Positions 16,385 through 23,883 of a stretch of DNA of 30,398 nucleotides are shown piece after piece. Origin of the DNA: DATBVX01 sp963724625 (GTDB lineage: Bacteria > Pseudomonadota > Gammaproteobacteria > Steroidobacterales > Steroidobacteraceae); contig CAVRVO010000022.1 in the NCBI GenBank assembly GCA_963724625.1, forward strand, positions 1 through 30,398, in the 5' to 3' direction. The translations under genes were made by a program, and so were the position numbers. Numbering within the stretch: position 1 is the first letter of the stretch; each line of letters opens with the position of its first letter. The notes beneath the pieces were generated by a model that saw only the letters and a list, made by a program, of their open reading frames with translations, did no database searches and was not told the DNA's origin.

Positions 16385-17366
16385 TCTGCTCGATCTGCGG
16401 AGCGCCGCGCTCATCGTGGTGGATGTGCAAAACGCCTTCTGCCACAAGGACGGGACCCTGGGCCGCTCCGGTGTCGATACCGAACGGCTGAGCTCCGTGC
16501 TTCGTCCGATTAGGAGGCTCGTCGAGCGCTGCTCGCAAGTCGGCATGCCGGTGCTGTGGACCGTTCAGGAGCACTTTGAGGTCGACCGGCGCCGCGCGCG
16601 CAAACGGTTGCCTGCGCATACCTCGAAACGCAAGGGCATCGCGGCCCTCGCCGGAACCTGGGACGCTGCGATCGTCGACGAGCTTTCAAACCTGGTCACC
16701 AATCCTTCGTTGGTTATCCGCAAGCACCGCTTCGGCGCCTTCCACGAGACCCGCCTGGACATCGTTCTGAAGATGCTGGGCGCGGAAGCGCTCTTCATTA
16801 CGGGACTGACGTCAAACGCCTGCGTCGAAACGACGATTCGCGAAGCCTATCTGCGAGACTACGACGTTATAGGCGTCAGGGACTGCATCGGCGCGGTCAA
16901 CGCCACGTGGGACGGTCTGGCTCGCGAAGTGTGGGAGCAGTATTTCGCGTTTACTTGCGAGTCGTCTGACGTGATGGCGTGGATCGATCGACAGCTTGAG
17001 CCGCGATCGGTTCGCATTCACCACGTGCTGCTCATGGTCCGCAGCCTTGAGGTATCGCGTCGTTTTTATATCGATCTGCTCGGCTTCCAAGCACGATTGG
17101 ATGCCAAACCACTCGCAGACGGGCGGCCGCTCATTTCCACCGTACAGGGACTCGGCCTGACGGAGGGCGGATCTGGCGAGCAAACGCAGCTCGATCACCT
17201 GGCGTTCCAGGTGTGTGCCGTGGAGGCATTGAGCGCGCGCCTGAAGAAGGCCGGAGTCGTATTCGACCGTGAGTTGGCTCCCGGCCCCTACGGCCTAGCA
17301 ATCTACGTGAAGGACCCCGACGGAAACATCCTTGAATTGTTTGAAACGAGTGCTGTTCACGGCTAA
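16374..17366 (+). CDS. Isochorismatase-family hydrolase fused to a VOC (glyoxalase-like) domain
   Basis: A 330-residue two-domain protein. Residues 8-205 are an isochorismatase/cysteine-hydrolase domain with the triad D17 (VVDVQN), K117 (VIRKHRFGAF) and C150 (TSNACVET), the arrangement used by N-carbamoylsarcosine amidase and nicotinamidase. Residues about 214-325 form a vicinal-oxygen-chelate domain (RIHHVLLMVRSLEVSRRFY, LDHLAFQV, YVKDPDGNILELFE) with metal candidates H216 or H217, H265 and E321. The junction reads smoothly (IDRQLEPRSVRIHH) with no stop or frame change. The fusion looks real, though a lost stop between two genes cannot be excluded. The start ATG 16374 lies inside the end of the tautomerase gene. 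Confidence 0.8.
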   Translation: MSLDLLDLRSAALIVVDVQNAFCHKDGTLGRSGVDTERLSSVLRPIRRLVERCSQVGMPVLWTVQEHFEVDRRRARKRLPAHTSKRKGIAALAGTWDAAIVDELSNLVTNPSLVIRKHRFGAFHETRLDIVLKMLGAEALFITGLTSNACVETTIREAYLRDYDVIGVRDCIGAVNATWDGLAREVWEQYFAFTCESSDVMAWIDRQLEPRSVRIHHVLLMVRSLEVSRRFYIDLLGFQARLDAKPLADGRPLISTVQGLGLTEGGSGEQTQLDHLAFQVCAVEALSARLKKAGVVFDRELAPGPYGLAIYVKDPDGNILELFETSAVHG

Positions 17367-17389
17367 CCGCACATAGAGAGCAACGAAAA

Positions 17390-17437
17390 ATGTTTGAGCC
17401 ATGCTACGAACTTGCGTCAAAAAAAGGGCACGCATGA
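17390..17437 (+). CDS. Possible 15-codon leader ORF before the GntR gene
   Basis: ATG 17390 opens a 15-residue frame (MFEPCYELASKKGHA) that ends in TGA at 17435-17437. That stop overlaps an ATG at 17434 lying in the frame of the GntR gene (ATGA). It includes a run of seven A. It could be a translational leader coupling initiation at 17434, or simply chance. No function is claimed. Confidence 0.25.
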   Translation: MFEPCYELASKKGHA

Positions 17438-18255
17438 CGCGGGCAGAGGCGACCGTAAACACGAGATCACGCAGACGCGCCAGGCAGCGCACGAGCACTG
17501 TCGCAGGCGTGCCGAAGAAGACGCCGCGTGACCGGAGGAACACTGCTCAAGAAACCACAGGCGGCGACGGATCCACCAACGTGCGCAAGCGCACGATCCA
17601 GGAGCTCGTGTACGAGGAGCTGCGACGAAGCCTGATGACGGGGGTATTCACCCCGGGTGAAAAGATTAGCCTGCGTCGCCTGACCGAACAGACCGGCACG
17701 AGCATGATGCCCGTTCGCGAGGCAGTGAATCGATTGATCGCGGAACGCGCGTTGCAGGTCGTTCCCAAGCGGCAGGTCATCGTGCCGATGATGACCGAGG
17801 CGAAATTCGACGAGATCACCCGGTGGCGCGTGGAACTGGAAACCGCGGCAGCGGGAGCCGCCTGTCGGAAGATCACGCCGGAGATCACGAGCCGGCTCGA
17901 GCAGATCAATGCGAAAATCGTGGTAGCGGTACAGAACGATCACAAGGAAGAGTTGCTGCCGCTGAACTACGAGTTTCATTTCACGATCTATCGCGCTGCA
18001 CAACTTGAGGTGCTGCTTCCGATGATCGAGAGCCTGTGGCTTCAGGCGGGCCCGTTTACCTACTATTCAACGCCCTCGCCGCGCGCGTTGTGGGATGTGC
18101 GGCACCATTGCGACCTCATCACGGCACTTCGCCACCGGGATGAGCAAGCGGCGGGTGAAGCACTCTCCCAAGATATCCTTACTGCCAGCCAATTTCTCAA
18201 GCGGAGTGGGCACTTCGCCAAGCCGCGCATGCGACAGGTGTCCAGCCGCGAGTGA
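17401..18255 (+). CDS. GntR-family transcriptional regulator, FCD (FadR) subgroup
   Basis: A 284-residue DNA-binding regulator from ATG 17401; ATG 17434 or GTG 17581 are alternative starts. Residues about 63-130 form the winged helix-turn-helix (IQELVYEELRRSLMTGVF, SMMPVREAVNRLIAE, LQVVPKRQVIVPM). Residues about 137-268 form the all-helical FCD effector domain (RVELETAAAGAACR, NYEFHFTIYRAA, HHCDLITALRHRDEQAA), whose histidines normally hold a metal at the ligand site. The first 60 residues are unusually basic and probably disordered, or reflect a start placed too early. It ends the M24 operon, and is the only transcription factor in the window. It is therefore the best candidate to bind the four TGATCA-type palindromes and to sense the substrate or an early intermediate, usually as a repressor. 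Confidence 0.88.
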   Translation: MLRTCVKKRARMTRAEATVNTRSRRRARQRTSTVAGVPKKTPRDRRNTAQETTGGDGSTNVRKRTIQELVYEELRRSLMTGVFTPGEKISLRRLTEQTGTSMMPVREAVNRLIAERALQVVPKRQVIVPMMTEAKFDEITRWRVELETAAAGAACRKITPEITSRLEQINAKIVVAVQNDHKEELLPLNYEFHFTIYRAAQLEVLLPMIESLWLQAGPFTYYSTPSPRALWDVRHHCDLITALRHRDEQAAGEALSQDILTASQFLKRSGHFAKPRMRQVSSRE

Positions 18256-18365
18256 CAAGAGTTCGTGCTTCCGCGCGTTAGAAAGCGGCCGCAACACCCG
18301 CACGCATCAGAGTGCATGGTTCTTCCAAGACCCGCCCGGATCGGACGCACATGGTCGCGCTCGCG

Positions 18366-18395
18366 TTGACATCTACTGAGATCACGCTTTAAGAT
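18366..18395 (+). promoter_or_regulatory. Sigma-70-type promoter of the TonB receptor operon
   Basis: TTGACA at 18366-18371 and TAAGAT at 18390-18395 with an 18-base spacer. Transcription would start near 18402, at the edge of operator 4 (18404-18422). A second half-site, CTGAGATCAC at 18376-18385, lies in the spacer and is repeated exactly at 18401-18410. This geometry suits repression by blocking polymerase. Confidence 0.5.
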
Positions 18396-18403
18396 TTTCT
18401 CTG

Positions 18404-18422
18404 AGATCACAAAGTTTGATCA
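18404..18422. promoter_or_regulatory. Regulator operator 4 (before the TonB receptor operon)
   Basis: AGATCACAAAGTTTGATCA, two 8-base arms around a 3-base centre with mismatches at the first and eighth-base positions of the arms. It fits the consensus of the other three sites and lies 32 bases upstream of ATG 18455. A further half-site lies 25 bases upstream. Confidence 0.75.
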
Positions 18423-18454
18423 CACTTTCACCTCAGCCCCGCGAAGGAGGGAAC

Positions 18455-20638
18455 ATGAGCCAGGCAGCGCGCAAGTACATGGCTGCTCTCATCGTCGCAG
18501 TCGCCGGGTACCCTGTGTCGCCTACCCAAGGTGCCACAGCCTTGGAAGAGATCGTGGTAACCGCGCAGAGGCGGGAGCAGTCCCCGCAGGATGTTCCGAT
18601 CAGTCTCACTGTATTCTCGACAAAGCAGCTGAAGGAACTTGGGGTCGACAGCACGATCGATCTCGCCGGCTTCACTCCCGGTCTCACCATCGGGCAGAAC
18701 ACTGGGGACGGAGATTTCGCGTTCGTCTCGCTCCGCGGCGTTACGATGAGAGATTTCGCCGACACCAATGAGAGTCCTTCCGCCGTCTATCTCAACGAGT
18801 TCTACAAGGCGAACCTGATGGGACTCGATCAGCAAATTTTCGATATCAGTCGTGTGGAAGTGCTACGCGGACCGCAGGGAACTCTCTACGGCCGCAATAC
18901 CACGGGAGGGTTGATCCACTACGTGGCCAACGCGCCGACGCGCCAGTTAGACGGATACGTGGACCTGACCGTAGGAGACTTCAGCCAGTTCAAGGTCGAG
19001 GGGGCGCTGAGCGGCCCCATCAGCGAGGCCTTCTCGGCGCGTCTCTCGGTGCTGCATAACGAGCACGACGGCTGGCTCGACAATGTTTTTGCCGGAAACG
19101 ATGACGGCAATGCGCTCGATGCGACGTCGGTTCGGGGGCAGCTGCTCTTCAATCCATCAGATAACGCGGAATTCCTGCTCCTCGCGCAATACGCCTACAA
19201 CGATAATGAGGCGGGGAACATGTTCCCGCATGTGGCCGTGACGCAGGACCCGGTAACGGGACTGGCCGTGCCCAATCCCGGCGGAGCGGGTTTTGCGGGA
19301 TACATCGAGGCGACCCCGAACAATCCGCGCGATACCAATTCAAATCGTGACATCGCCCTCAAGACTGACCAGTTCACAGCGATCGGCCTCGGGAAGTGGC
19401 ACTTCGGCGATCTCGAGCTCGTCTCGGTGACGGGTTACGAGGAAACGTCGAAGGATGGAATGTCCGACAGCGACGGCACACCGTTCAACCTCGGCACGGA
19501 AGTGCACCCACGTGCCTATCAGTTCTCGCAGGAATTCCGGCTCTCTGGGTCGACGGAGAAAATGGAGTGGTTGACAGGTCTCTACTATTTCACGTACGAC
19601 ATTCATGGCATGCAAAGGCGCTGCCGACCCGGTACGTGTGATGTTCTGCGCGACCCGGTTCTCTATGATCTGGAGACAGAATCCTGGGCTGCCTTCGTTA
19701 ATGTCGACTTCGCATTAACGTCGAAGGTGGGCCTCACGACCGGTCTTCGCTACACTCAGGAGGACAAGGACTACGAGCTCAACAATATGGACTTCGGGTT
19801 CGTCTTCAGCCAGGCGACCGTCGGTGATCTAGCCAAGCAGGACGACGACAATCTCAGTTTCAACGTGCGGCTGAATTGGAAGCCCAGCGATAATTTCCTT
19901 ACTTATGCAGGTGTCGCCCGCGGCTTTAAGGCCGGTACGTTCAATGTCGGTTTCACTCCGATAGCGACCGACGCCATTCCCGTCGATCCAGAGGAGCTGA
20001 CGAGCTATGAAGTGGGAATCAAGTCGTCTAATACGAACGACACGCTACAGGTCAACGGCGCGGTGTTCTACTACGATTACAAGGATTCCCAGGCGTTCCA
20101 GTTTGACGGCCAGACCCTGAGCGCAACGACGTTCAACCGAGATGCGAAAATCAGCGGCGCGGAACTAGAAGTCATAGCCGTGCCGGTGACCGGTCTCAGC
20201 TTAAGGCTCGCAGTGACCTATTTGGAGGATGCGACACTAAAGGACGTTGAGCTCCCGGGCCCGACGTTTTCCGGACTGCCGCCCATCGACACTCGAATGC
20301 CACTTACTCCTGAGTGGGACATCGGGGCACTGATTCGATACGAGTTCGGCGTTCCCTGGGGCGGTCGCCTCGCGCTGCAGGGGGCCGCCACATACCTCTC
20401 GGAGCAGTTCTTCGACGCGTTCAACAGCCCGTCGCACTTAGAGTCGAGCTATACCACAGTGGATGCCCGGCTGAGCTGGTACAGCGACAACGACAAGTGG
20501 GAGGTATCCGTGTTCGCGGACAATCTGACCGACGAGGAGTACCGGACGTACGCATTCGACCTTGCCTTCCTCGGGTTTGCGACCGACGTCTACGGCAAGC
20601 CGCGCTGGGTCGGAGGTTTGATCAGCTACAGTTGGTAA
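18455..20638 (+). CDS. TonB-dependent outer-membrane receptor
   Basis: A 727-residue outer-membrane transporter. ATG 18455 is chosen because AAGGAGG (18444-18450) stands in front of it. Signal peptide (about 1-28), then the TonB-box region LEEIVVTAQRREQSPQDVP. The plug domain follows with VFSTKQLKELGVDS, the RGV motif and VEVLRGPQGTLYGRNTTGG. The rest is a 22-stranded-type beta barrel ending in RWVGGLISYSW with the usual terminal aromatic residue. It belongs to the type common in sphingomonads and Steroidobacter-like bacteria for uptake of aromatic, steroid or plant compounds. As first gene of the operon with the oxygenase, it probably imports the pathway substrate; its ligand cannot be named from sequence. 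Confidence 0.92.
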   Translation: MSQAARKYMAALIVAVAGYPVSPTQGATALEEIVVTAQRREQSPQDVPISLTVFSTKQLKELGVDSTIDLAGFTPGLTIGQNTGDGDFAFVSLRGVTMRDFADTNESPSAVYLNEFYKANLMGLDQQIFDISRVEVLRGPQGTLYGRNTTGGLIHYVANAPTRQLDGYVDLTVGDFSQFKVEGALSGPISEAFSARLSVLHNEHDGWLDNVFAGNDDGNALDATSVRGQLLFNPSDNAEFLLLAQYAYNDNEAGNMFPHVAVTQDPVTGLAVPNPGGAGFAGYIEATPNNPRDTNSNRDIALKTDQFTAIGLGKWHFGDLELVSVTGYEETSKDGMSDSDGTPFNLGTEVHPRAYQFSQEFRLSGSTEKMEWLTGLYYFTYDIHGMQRRCRPGTCDVLRDPVLYDLETESWAAFVNVDFALTSKVGLTTGLRYTQEDKDYELNNMDFGFVFSQATVGDLAKQDDDNLSFNVRLNWKPSDNFLTYAGVARGFKAGTFNVGFTPIATDAIPVDPEELTSYEVGIKSSNTNDTLQVNGAVFYYDYKDSQAFQFDGQTLSATTFNRDAKISGAELEVIAVPVTGLSLRLAVTYLEDATLKDVELPGPTFSGLPPIDTRMPLTPEWDIGALIRYEFGVPWGGRLALQGAATYLSEQFFDAFNSPSHLESSYTTVDARLSWYSDNDKWEVSVFADNLTDEEYRTYAFDLAFLGFATDVYGKPRWVGGLISYSW

Positions 20639-20649
20639 GGTGACGGCTG

Positions 20650-21924
20650 GTGATCAGTCAGAAAGAGAACCAGCTGCTAACCGATATCCTCCCGGGGAGT
20701 GCCGCTGGCGACCTCGTTCGGAGCTACTGGCAGCCGGCGGCACTGGTCGACGAGATCCGCGATGATCGTCCGGTCCTACCGGTCACGCTGATGGGCGAGC
20801 GGCTCGTTCTCTTCAGAGATGAGCAGGGCCAGTACGGACTCATGGAGCGGCACTGCCCGCATCGCGGGGCGGACCTGTGCTTCGGGCGGCTCGAGGACGG
20901 CGGCCTGCGATGCGCGTTTCACGGCTGGCTCTTCGATGTCGCTGGGCAGTGTCTCGAGCAGCCGGCCGAGCCGGCAGGCAGCCGCTCGCATCAACACCTG
21001 AAGCATCGCGCCTATCCGTGCCTGGAACGTAATGGGATCGTGTTCGCCTATTTGGGTGCGGGCTCCCCGCCGCCGCTGGGAGATTTTGACTGCTTTACCG
21101 CGCCGTTGGAGTACACGTTCGCCTTCAAGGGGCTGATCGAGTGCAACTGGCTCCAGGCAGTGGAGGTCGGCATCGATCCGGCACATGCATCGTTCTTGCA
21201 CCGCTTTCTCGAGGATGAAGCACCCGAAGCTGCCTACGGCAAGCAGTTCCGCGAGACGGTGAGCACCGGGGTGCCGCTGACTCGGGTTCTGCGCGAGCAT
21301 CAGCGTCCGGAAATTTCCGTGCAAGAGATCGACTATGGCCTGCGCATCATAACGACACGCGATGTCGATGCCGGGCAGCGGCATTACCGCGTCACGAATC
21401 TCATCTTTCCGAACGCGATCGTGATTCCCATGAGCGATGAAATGACAATCACACAGTGGCACGTTCCGATCGATAACCACTCATGCTACTGGTATGCGAT
21501 CTTCACGAGCTTCGGGGGACCGGTAGACAAGGAACAAATGCGTCAGCAGCGACTGGCACTTTACGAGCCGCCCGAGTATCGGCCGCGGGTGAACCGATCC
21601 AACGACTATGGTTTCAGTGCGGAGGAGCAGAAGACCCGGACCTACACTGGCATGGGCACGGACATCAATGTGCACGATCAGTGGGCGGTGGAGTCGATGG
21701 GCGCGATTCAGGATCGGACGCAGGAGCACCTTGGGAAGTCCGACGTCGCCATCGTGAAGTTCAGGAAGATCTTAAAGAACGCTATCGCGAGCGGGCGACC
21801 GCCGGAAATGACAAGCGCGAACCCTGTAGCAGTCGACCTCATCGGTGAGTGCGGCAACGAGGACTGCTGGATGGAGTTCGACCGTCAACGCCGGGCGCGA
21901 GCCAGATGGGCGGCGAATCGCTGA
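20650..21924 (+). CDS. Rieske non-heme iron oxygenase (phthalate 4,5-dioxygenase-like oxygenase subunit)
   Basis: A 424-residue oxygenase component. The N-terminal Rieske [2Fe-2S] centre is C69-x-H71 (HCPHRGADL) and C88-x2-H91 (CAFHGW). The catalytic domain has the mononuclear-iron motif CNWLQAVEVGIDPAHASFLH with D176 as bridging aspartate and H179/H184 as ligands. Length and single-chain layout fit alpha-only enzymes such as phthalate dioxygenase, vanillate demethylase and similar O- or N-demethylases. It needs a reductase, and none is encoded in this window. GTG 20650 starts 11 bases after the receptor stop, with AAGGTGA upstream. Its TGA overlaps the start of the glutamine-synthetase-like gene (TGATG). 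Likely the first oxidative attack on the imported compound. Confidence 0.9.
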   Translation: MISQKENQLLTDILPGSAAGDLVRSYWQPAALVDEIRDDRPVLPVTLMGERLVLFRDEQGQYGLMERHCPHRGADLCFGRLEDGGLRCAFHGWLFDVAGQCLEQPAEPAGSRSHQHLKHRAYPCLERNGIVFAYLGAGSPPPLGDFDCFTAPLEYTFAFKGLIECNWLQAVEVGIDPAHASFLHRFLEDEAPEAAYGKQFRETVSTGVPLTRVLREHQRPEISVQEIDYGLRIITTRDVDAGQRHYRVTNLIFPNAIVIPMSDEMTITQWHVPIDNHSCYWYAIFTSFGGPVDKEQMRQQRLALYEPPEYRPRVNRSNDYGFSAEEQKTRTYTGMGTDINVHDQWAVESMGAIQDRTQEHLGKSDVAIVKFRKILKNAIASGRPPEMTSANPVAVDLIGECGNEDCWMEFDRQRRARARWAANR

Positions 21925-23381
21925 TGAGCGCGCGAAGTGGAGGCTTCATCGAGCGGCACGGTCTCTGGACCGCTGCGCAGAACAGCGCAGCCGAAGACGT
22001 GCGCAAGGCGGTTGCTGCGGAGCGCATCGAGTCGGTGCGAGTTGCCTTCGCGGATCAGCATGGAATCTTGCGCGGCAAGACGTATACCTCCAGGGCGTTC
22101 GAATCGGTGCTTGCGGACGGATGCGCGATCACCTCAACGCTCCTGCTGAAGGACACCTCGCACCGGACGGCGTTTCCGATCTGGCGGAAGGAAGGTGGGC
22201 CCGATCCGCCACGACTGATCGGCGCGAGTGATTTCATTCTCGTTCCGGATCCTGCCACGTTTCGGCCAATACCCTGGGCGAAGAAGTCCGCGTGGATATT
22301 ATGCGATGGTTTCTATCGCGACGGCACGGCCGTGCCGTTTTCGACCCGGCACTTGCTCAGGAAAGTGCTGTCCAGTCTCGAAAGACTGGGGTACTCCTAC
22401 CTTTTGGGGATTGAACTCGAATTCTGCGTGTACCGAATGTTGGATCCCCAGCTGACCCACGAGAGCTGTACTCACCCTGGGAAGCCTCCTGAGGTCACGC
22501 CGTTGACGCATGGTTATCAGCATCTGACCGAGGGACGGTACGACGAGCTAGAGCCGGTGCTGGAGATTTTACGCGAGGCGCTCGTCGCGCTCGGCTTGCC
22601 GTTGCGGACCCTCGAAGTGGAATTCGGGCCGAGCCAAATGGAGCTGACGTTCGAACCTGTAGCAGGGATCGAGGGTGCGGACCAGCTGGTCCTAACGCGC
22701 AGCGCCATCAAGCAGGTGTGCAAGCGCCACGGCTACCACGCGACCTTCATGACGCGTCCGGCTTTCGCCAATGCGTTTTCGAGCGGCTGGCATCTGCATC
22801 AGTCGCTGCTCGATGCCCGCAACGGACGCAATGTTTTCGTGAGCGACGAACCACGTGAGTTGCTTTCGCCCACCGGAAAGAGCTATCTGGCGGGGCTTCT
22901 CGTGCATGCGAAGGAAGCCTGTCTCCTCTCGACGCCGACGATCAACGGATACAAGCGCTACAGCCGCTCGCACGCGCTCGCGCCGAATCGCATTGTATGG
23001 GGGAAGGATAATCGTGGCGCCATGCTGCGGGTCGTGGGTGAGTCCGGCGATCCGGCGACGCACATCGAGAACCGGGTCGGCGAGCCCGCGGCGAATCCCT
23101 ATCTCTATGTTGCTTCGCAGATCGTTTGCGGCGTGAACGGTATTGAACAGCACCTGGTGCCGCCGGCGGCCGTCGACACACCGTACGATGATTCCTGGGA
23201 ACGGTTGCCGCGCAACATTGCGGAGGCGATCGCCCATTTTCGAGGTAGCGAGCTCTTGCGCCAGGCACTGGGTGACACGTTCGTCGACTACTTCAGTCAC
23301 ATCAAGGAGTTCGAACTCAACCGGTTTCTTGAAGAGGACGTAACTGATTGGGAACAGCGTGAGTACTTTGCCAACTTCTAG
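21924..23381 (+). CDS. Glutamine-synthetase-like gamma-glutamyl-amide ligase
   Basis: A 485-residue enzyme of the glutamine synthetase superfamily, type GlnA-like/PuuA rather than housekeeping GlnA. Seen: LGIELEF (E164, E166), EVEFGPSQMELTF (E233, Q238, E240), SSGWHLHQSL (H290, H292), TINGYKRYS, and RIVWGKDNRGAMLRV with the arginine-rich HIENRVGEPAANPYL. These are the metal, ATP and glutamate sites. It would join glutamate to an amine using ATP, as in gamma-glutamylputrescine or gamma-glutamylanilide formation. ATG 21924 is chosen because it overlaps the Rieske stop. Pairing with a Rieske oxygenase recalls the aniline dioxygenase systems, where a GS-like protein activates the amine before oxygenation; here that is an analogy only. 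Confidence 0.87.
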   Translation: MSARSGGFIERHGLWTAAQNSAAEDVRKAVAAERIESVRVAFADQHGILRGKTYTSRAFESVLADGCAITSTLLLKDTSHRTAFPIWRKEGGPDPPRLIGASDFILVPDPATFRPIPWAKKSAWILCDGFYRDGTAVPFSTRHLLRKVLSSLERLGYSYLLGIELEFCVYRMLDPQLTHESCTHPGKPPEVTPLTHGYQHLTEGRYDELEPVLEILREALVALGLPLRTLEVEFGPSQMELTFEPVAGIEGADQLVLTRSAIKQVCKRHGYHATFMTRPAFANAFSSGWHLHQSLLDARNGRNVFVSDEPRELLSPTGKSYLAGLLVHAKEACLLSTPTINGYKRYSRSHALAPNRIVWGKDNRGAMLRVVGESGDPATHIENRVGEPAANPYLYVASQIVCGVNGIEQHLVPPAAVDTPYDDSWERLPRNIAEAIAHFRGSELLRQALGDTFVDYFSHIKEFELNRFLEEDVTDWEQREYFANF

Positions 23382-23874
23382 CGTCTGTATCCGATTCGCC
23401 AAGTGCCTGTTGGTAGCTACTTCGGCGGTCTTCATCTCGCTCGTCGTTTTCAACAACGTGACCGACTACGACTCGAACCTTCAGTACGTTAAGCACGTGC
23501 TCACGATGGACACGACCTTTCCCGACAACCGGGGTATGTGGCGACGGATCGAGCTCCAGAGCCTTCACCACGTTGCCTATCTGACTATCATATTGATCGA
23601 GGCAGCTGTCGCATTGTTGCTGTGGATCGGCGTCGCGCGGCTGTGGAGAAGCCGCGGTAACGCGCTCGACTTCAATCACGCCAAGGCAGCAGCGGTGCTC
23701 GGGCTTGGCGGTGCGGTGGCACTTTTCTTCGGTGGTTTTCTGGCCCTGGGCGGCGAATGGTTTCTGATGTGGCAATCGGAAACGTGGAATTCCCAGCCGG
23801 AATCAGCGATGTTCGCAACTCTTTATTGCCTGATCCTACTACTCGTCGCGCAGCGTGATGCCGACGATTCCTGA
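23359..23874 (+). CDS. DUF2165-family small integral membrane protein
   Basis: A 171-residue protein with about four transmembrane helices. Family marks are FNNVTDYDSNLQYVKHVL, TMDTTFPDNRGMWRRI, LHHVAYLTIILIEA and the conserved GGEWFLMWQSETWN near residue 133. DUF2165 proteins have no assigned function. The GTG start at 23359 overlaps the end of the glutamine-synthetase-like gene by 23 bases; a TTG at 23368 is an alternative. The amidase follows after 9 bases. Its place inside the operon suggests a role in transport or in a membrane-linked step of the pathway, but nothing in the sequence defines it. Confidence 0.85.
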   Translation: MSTLPTSSVCIRFAKCLLVATSAVFISLVVFNNVTDYDSNLQYVKHVLTMDTTFPDNRGMWRRIELQSLHHVAYLTIILIEAAVALLLWIGVARLWRSRGNALDFNHAKAAAVLGLGGAVALFFGGFLALGGEWFLMWQSETWNSQPESAMFATLYCLILLLVAQRDADDS

Positions 23875-23883
23875 GTCTCGGTC

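Noticed and set aside
20648..20656. GGTGATCAG at the Rieske gene start as an operator
   Set aside because: Single 6-base core within an operon; no second arm.
20650..23381. A complete aniline dioxygenase (AtdA/TdnQ-type) operon
   Set aside because: There is no small oxygenase subunit, reductase or GAT-like amidotransferase, and the oxygenase is of the single-chain phthalate type.
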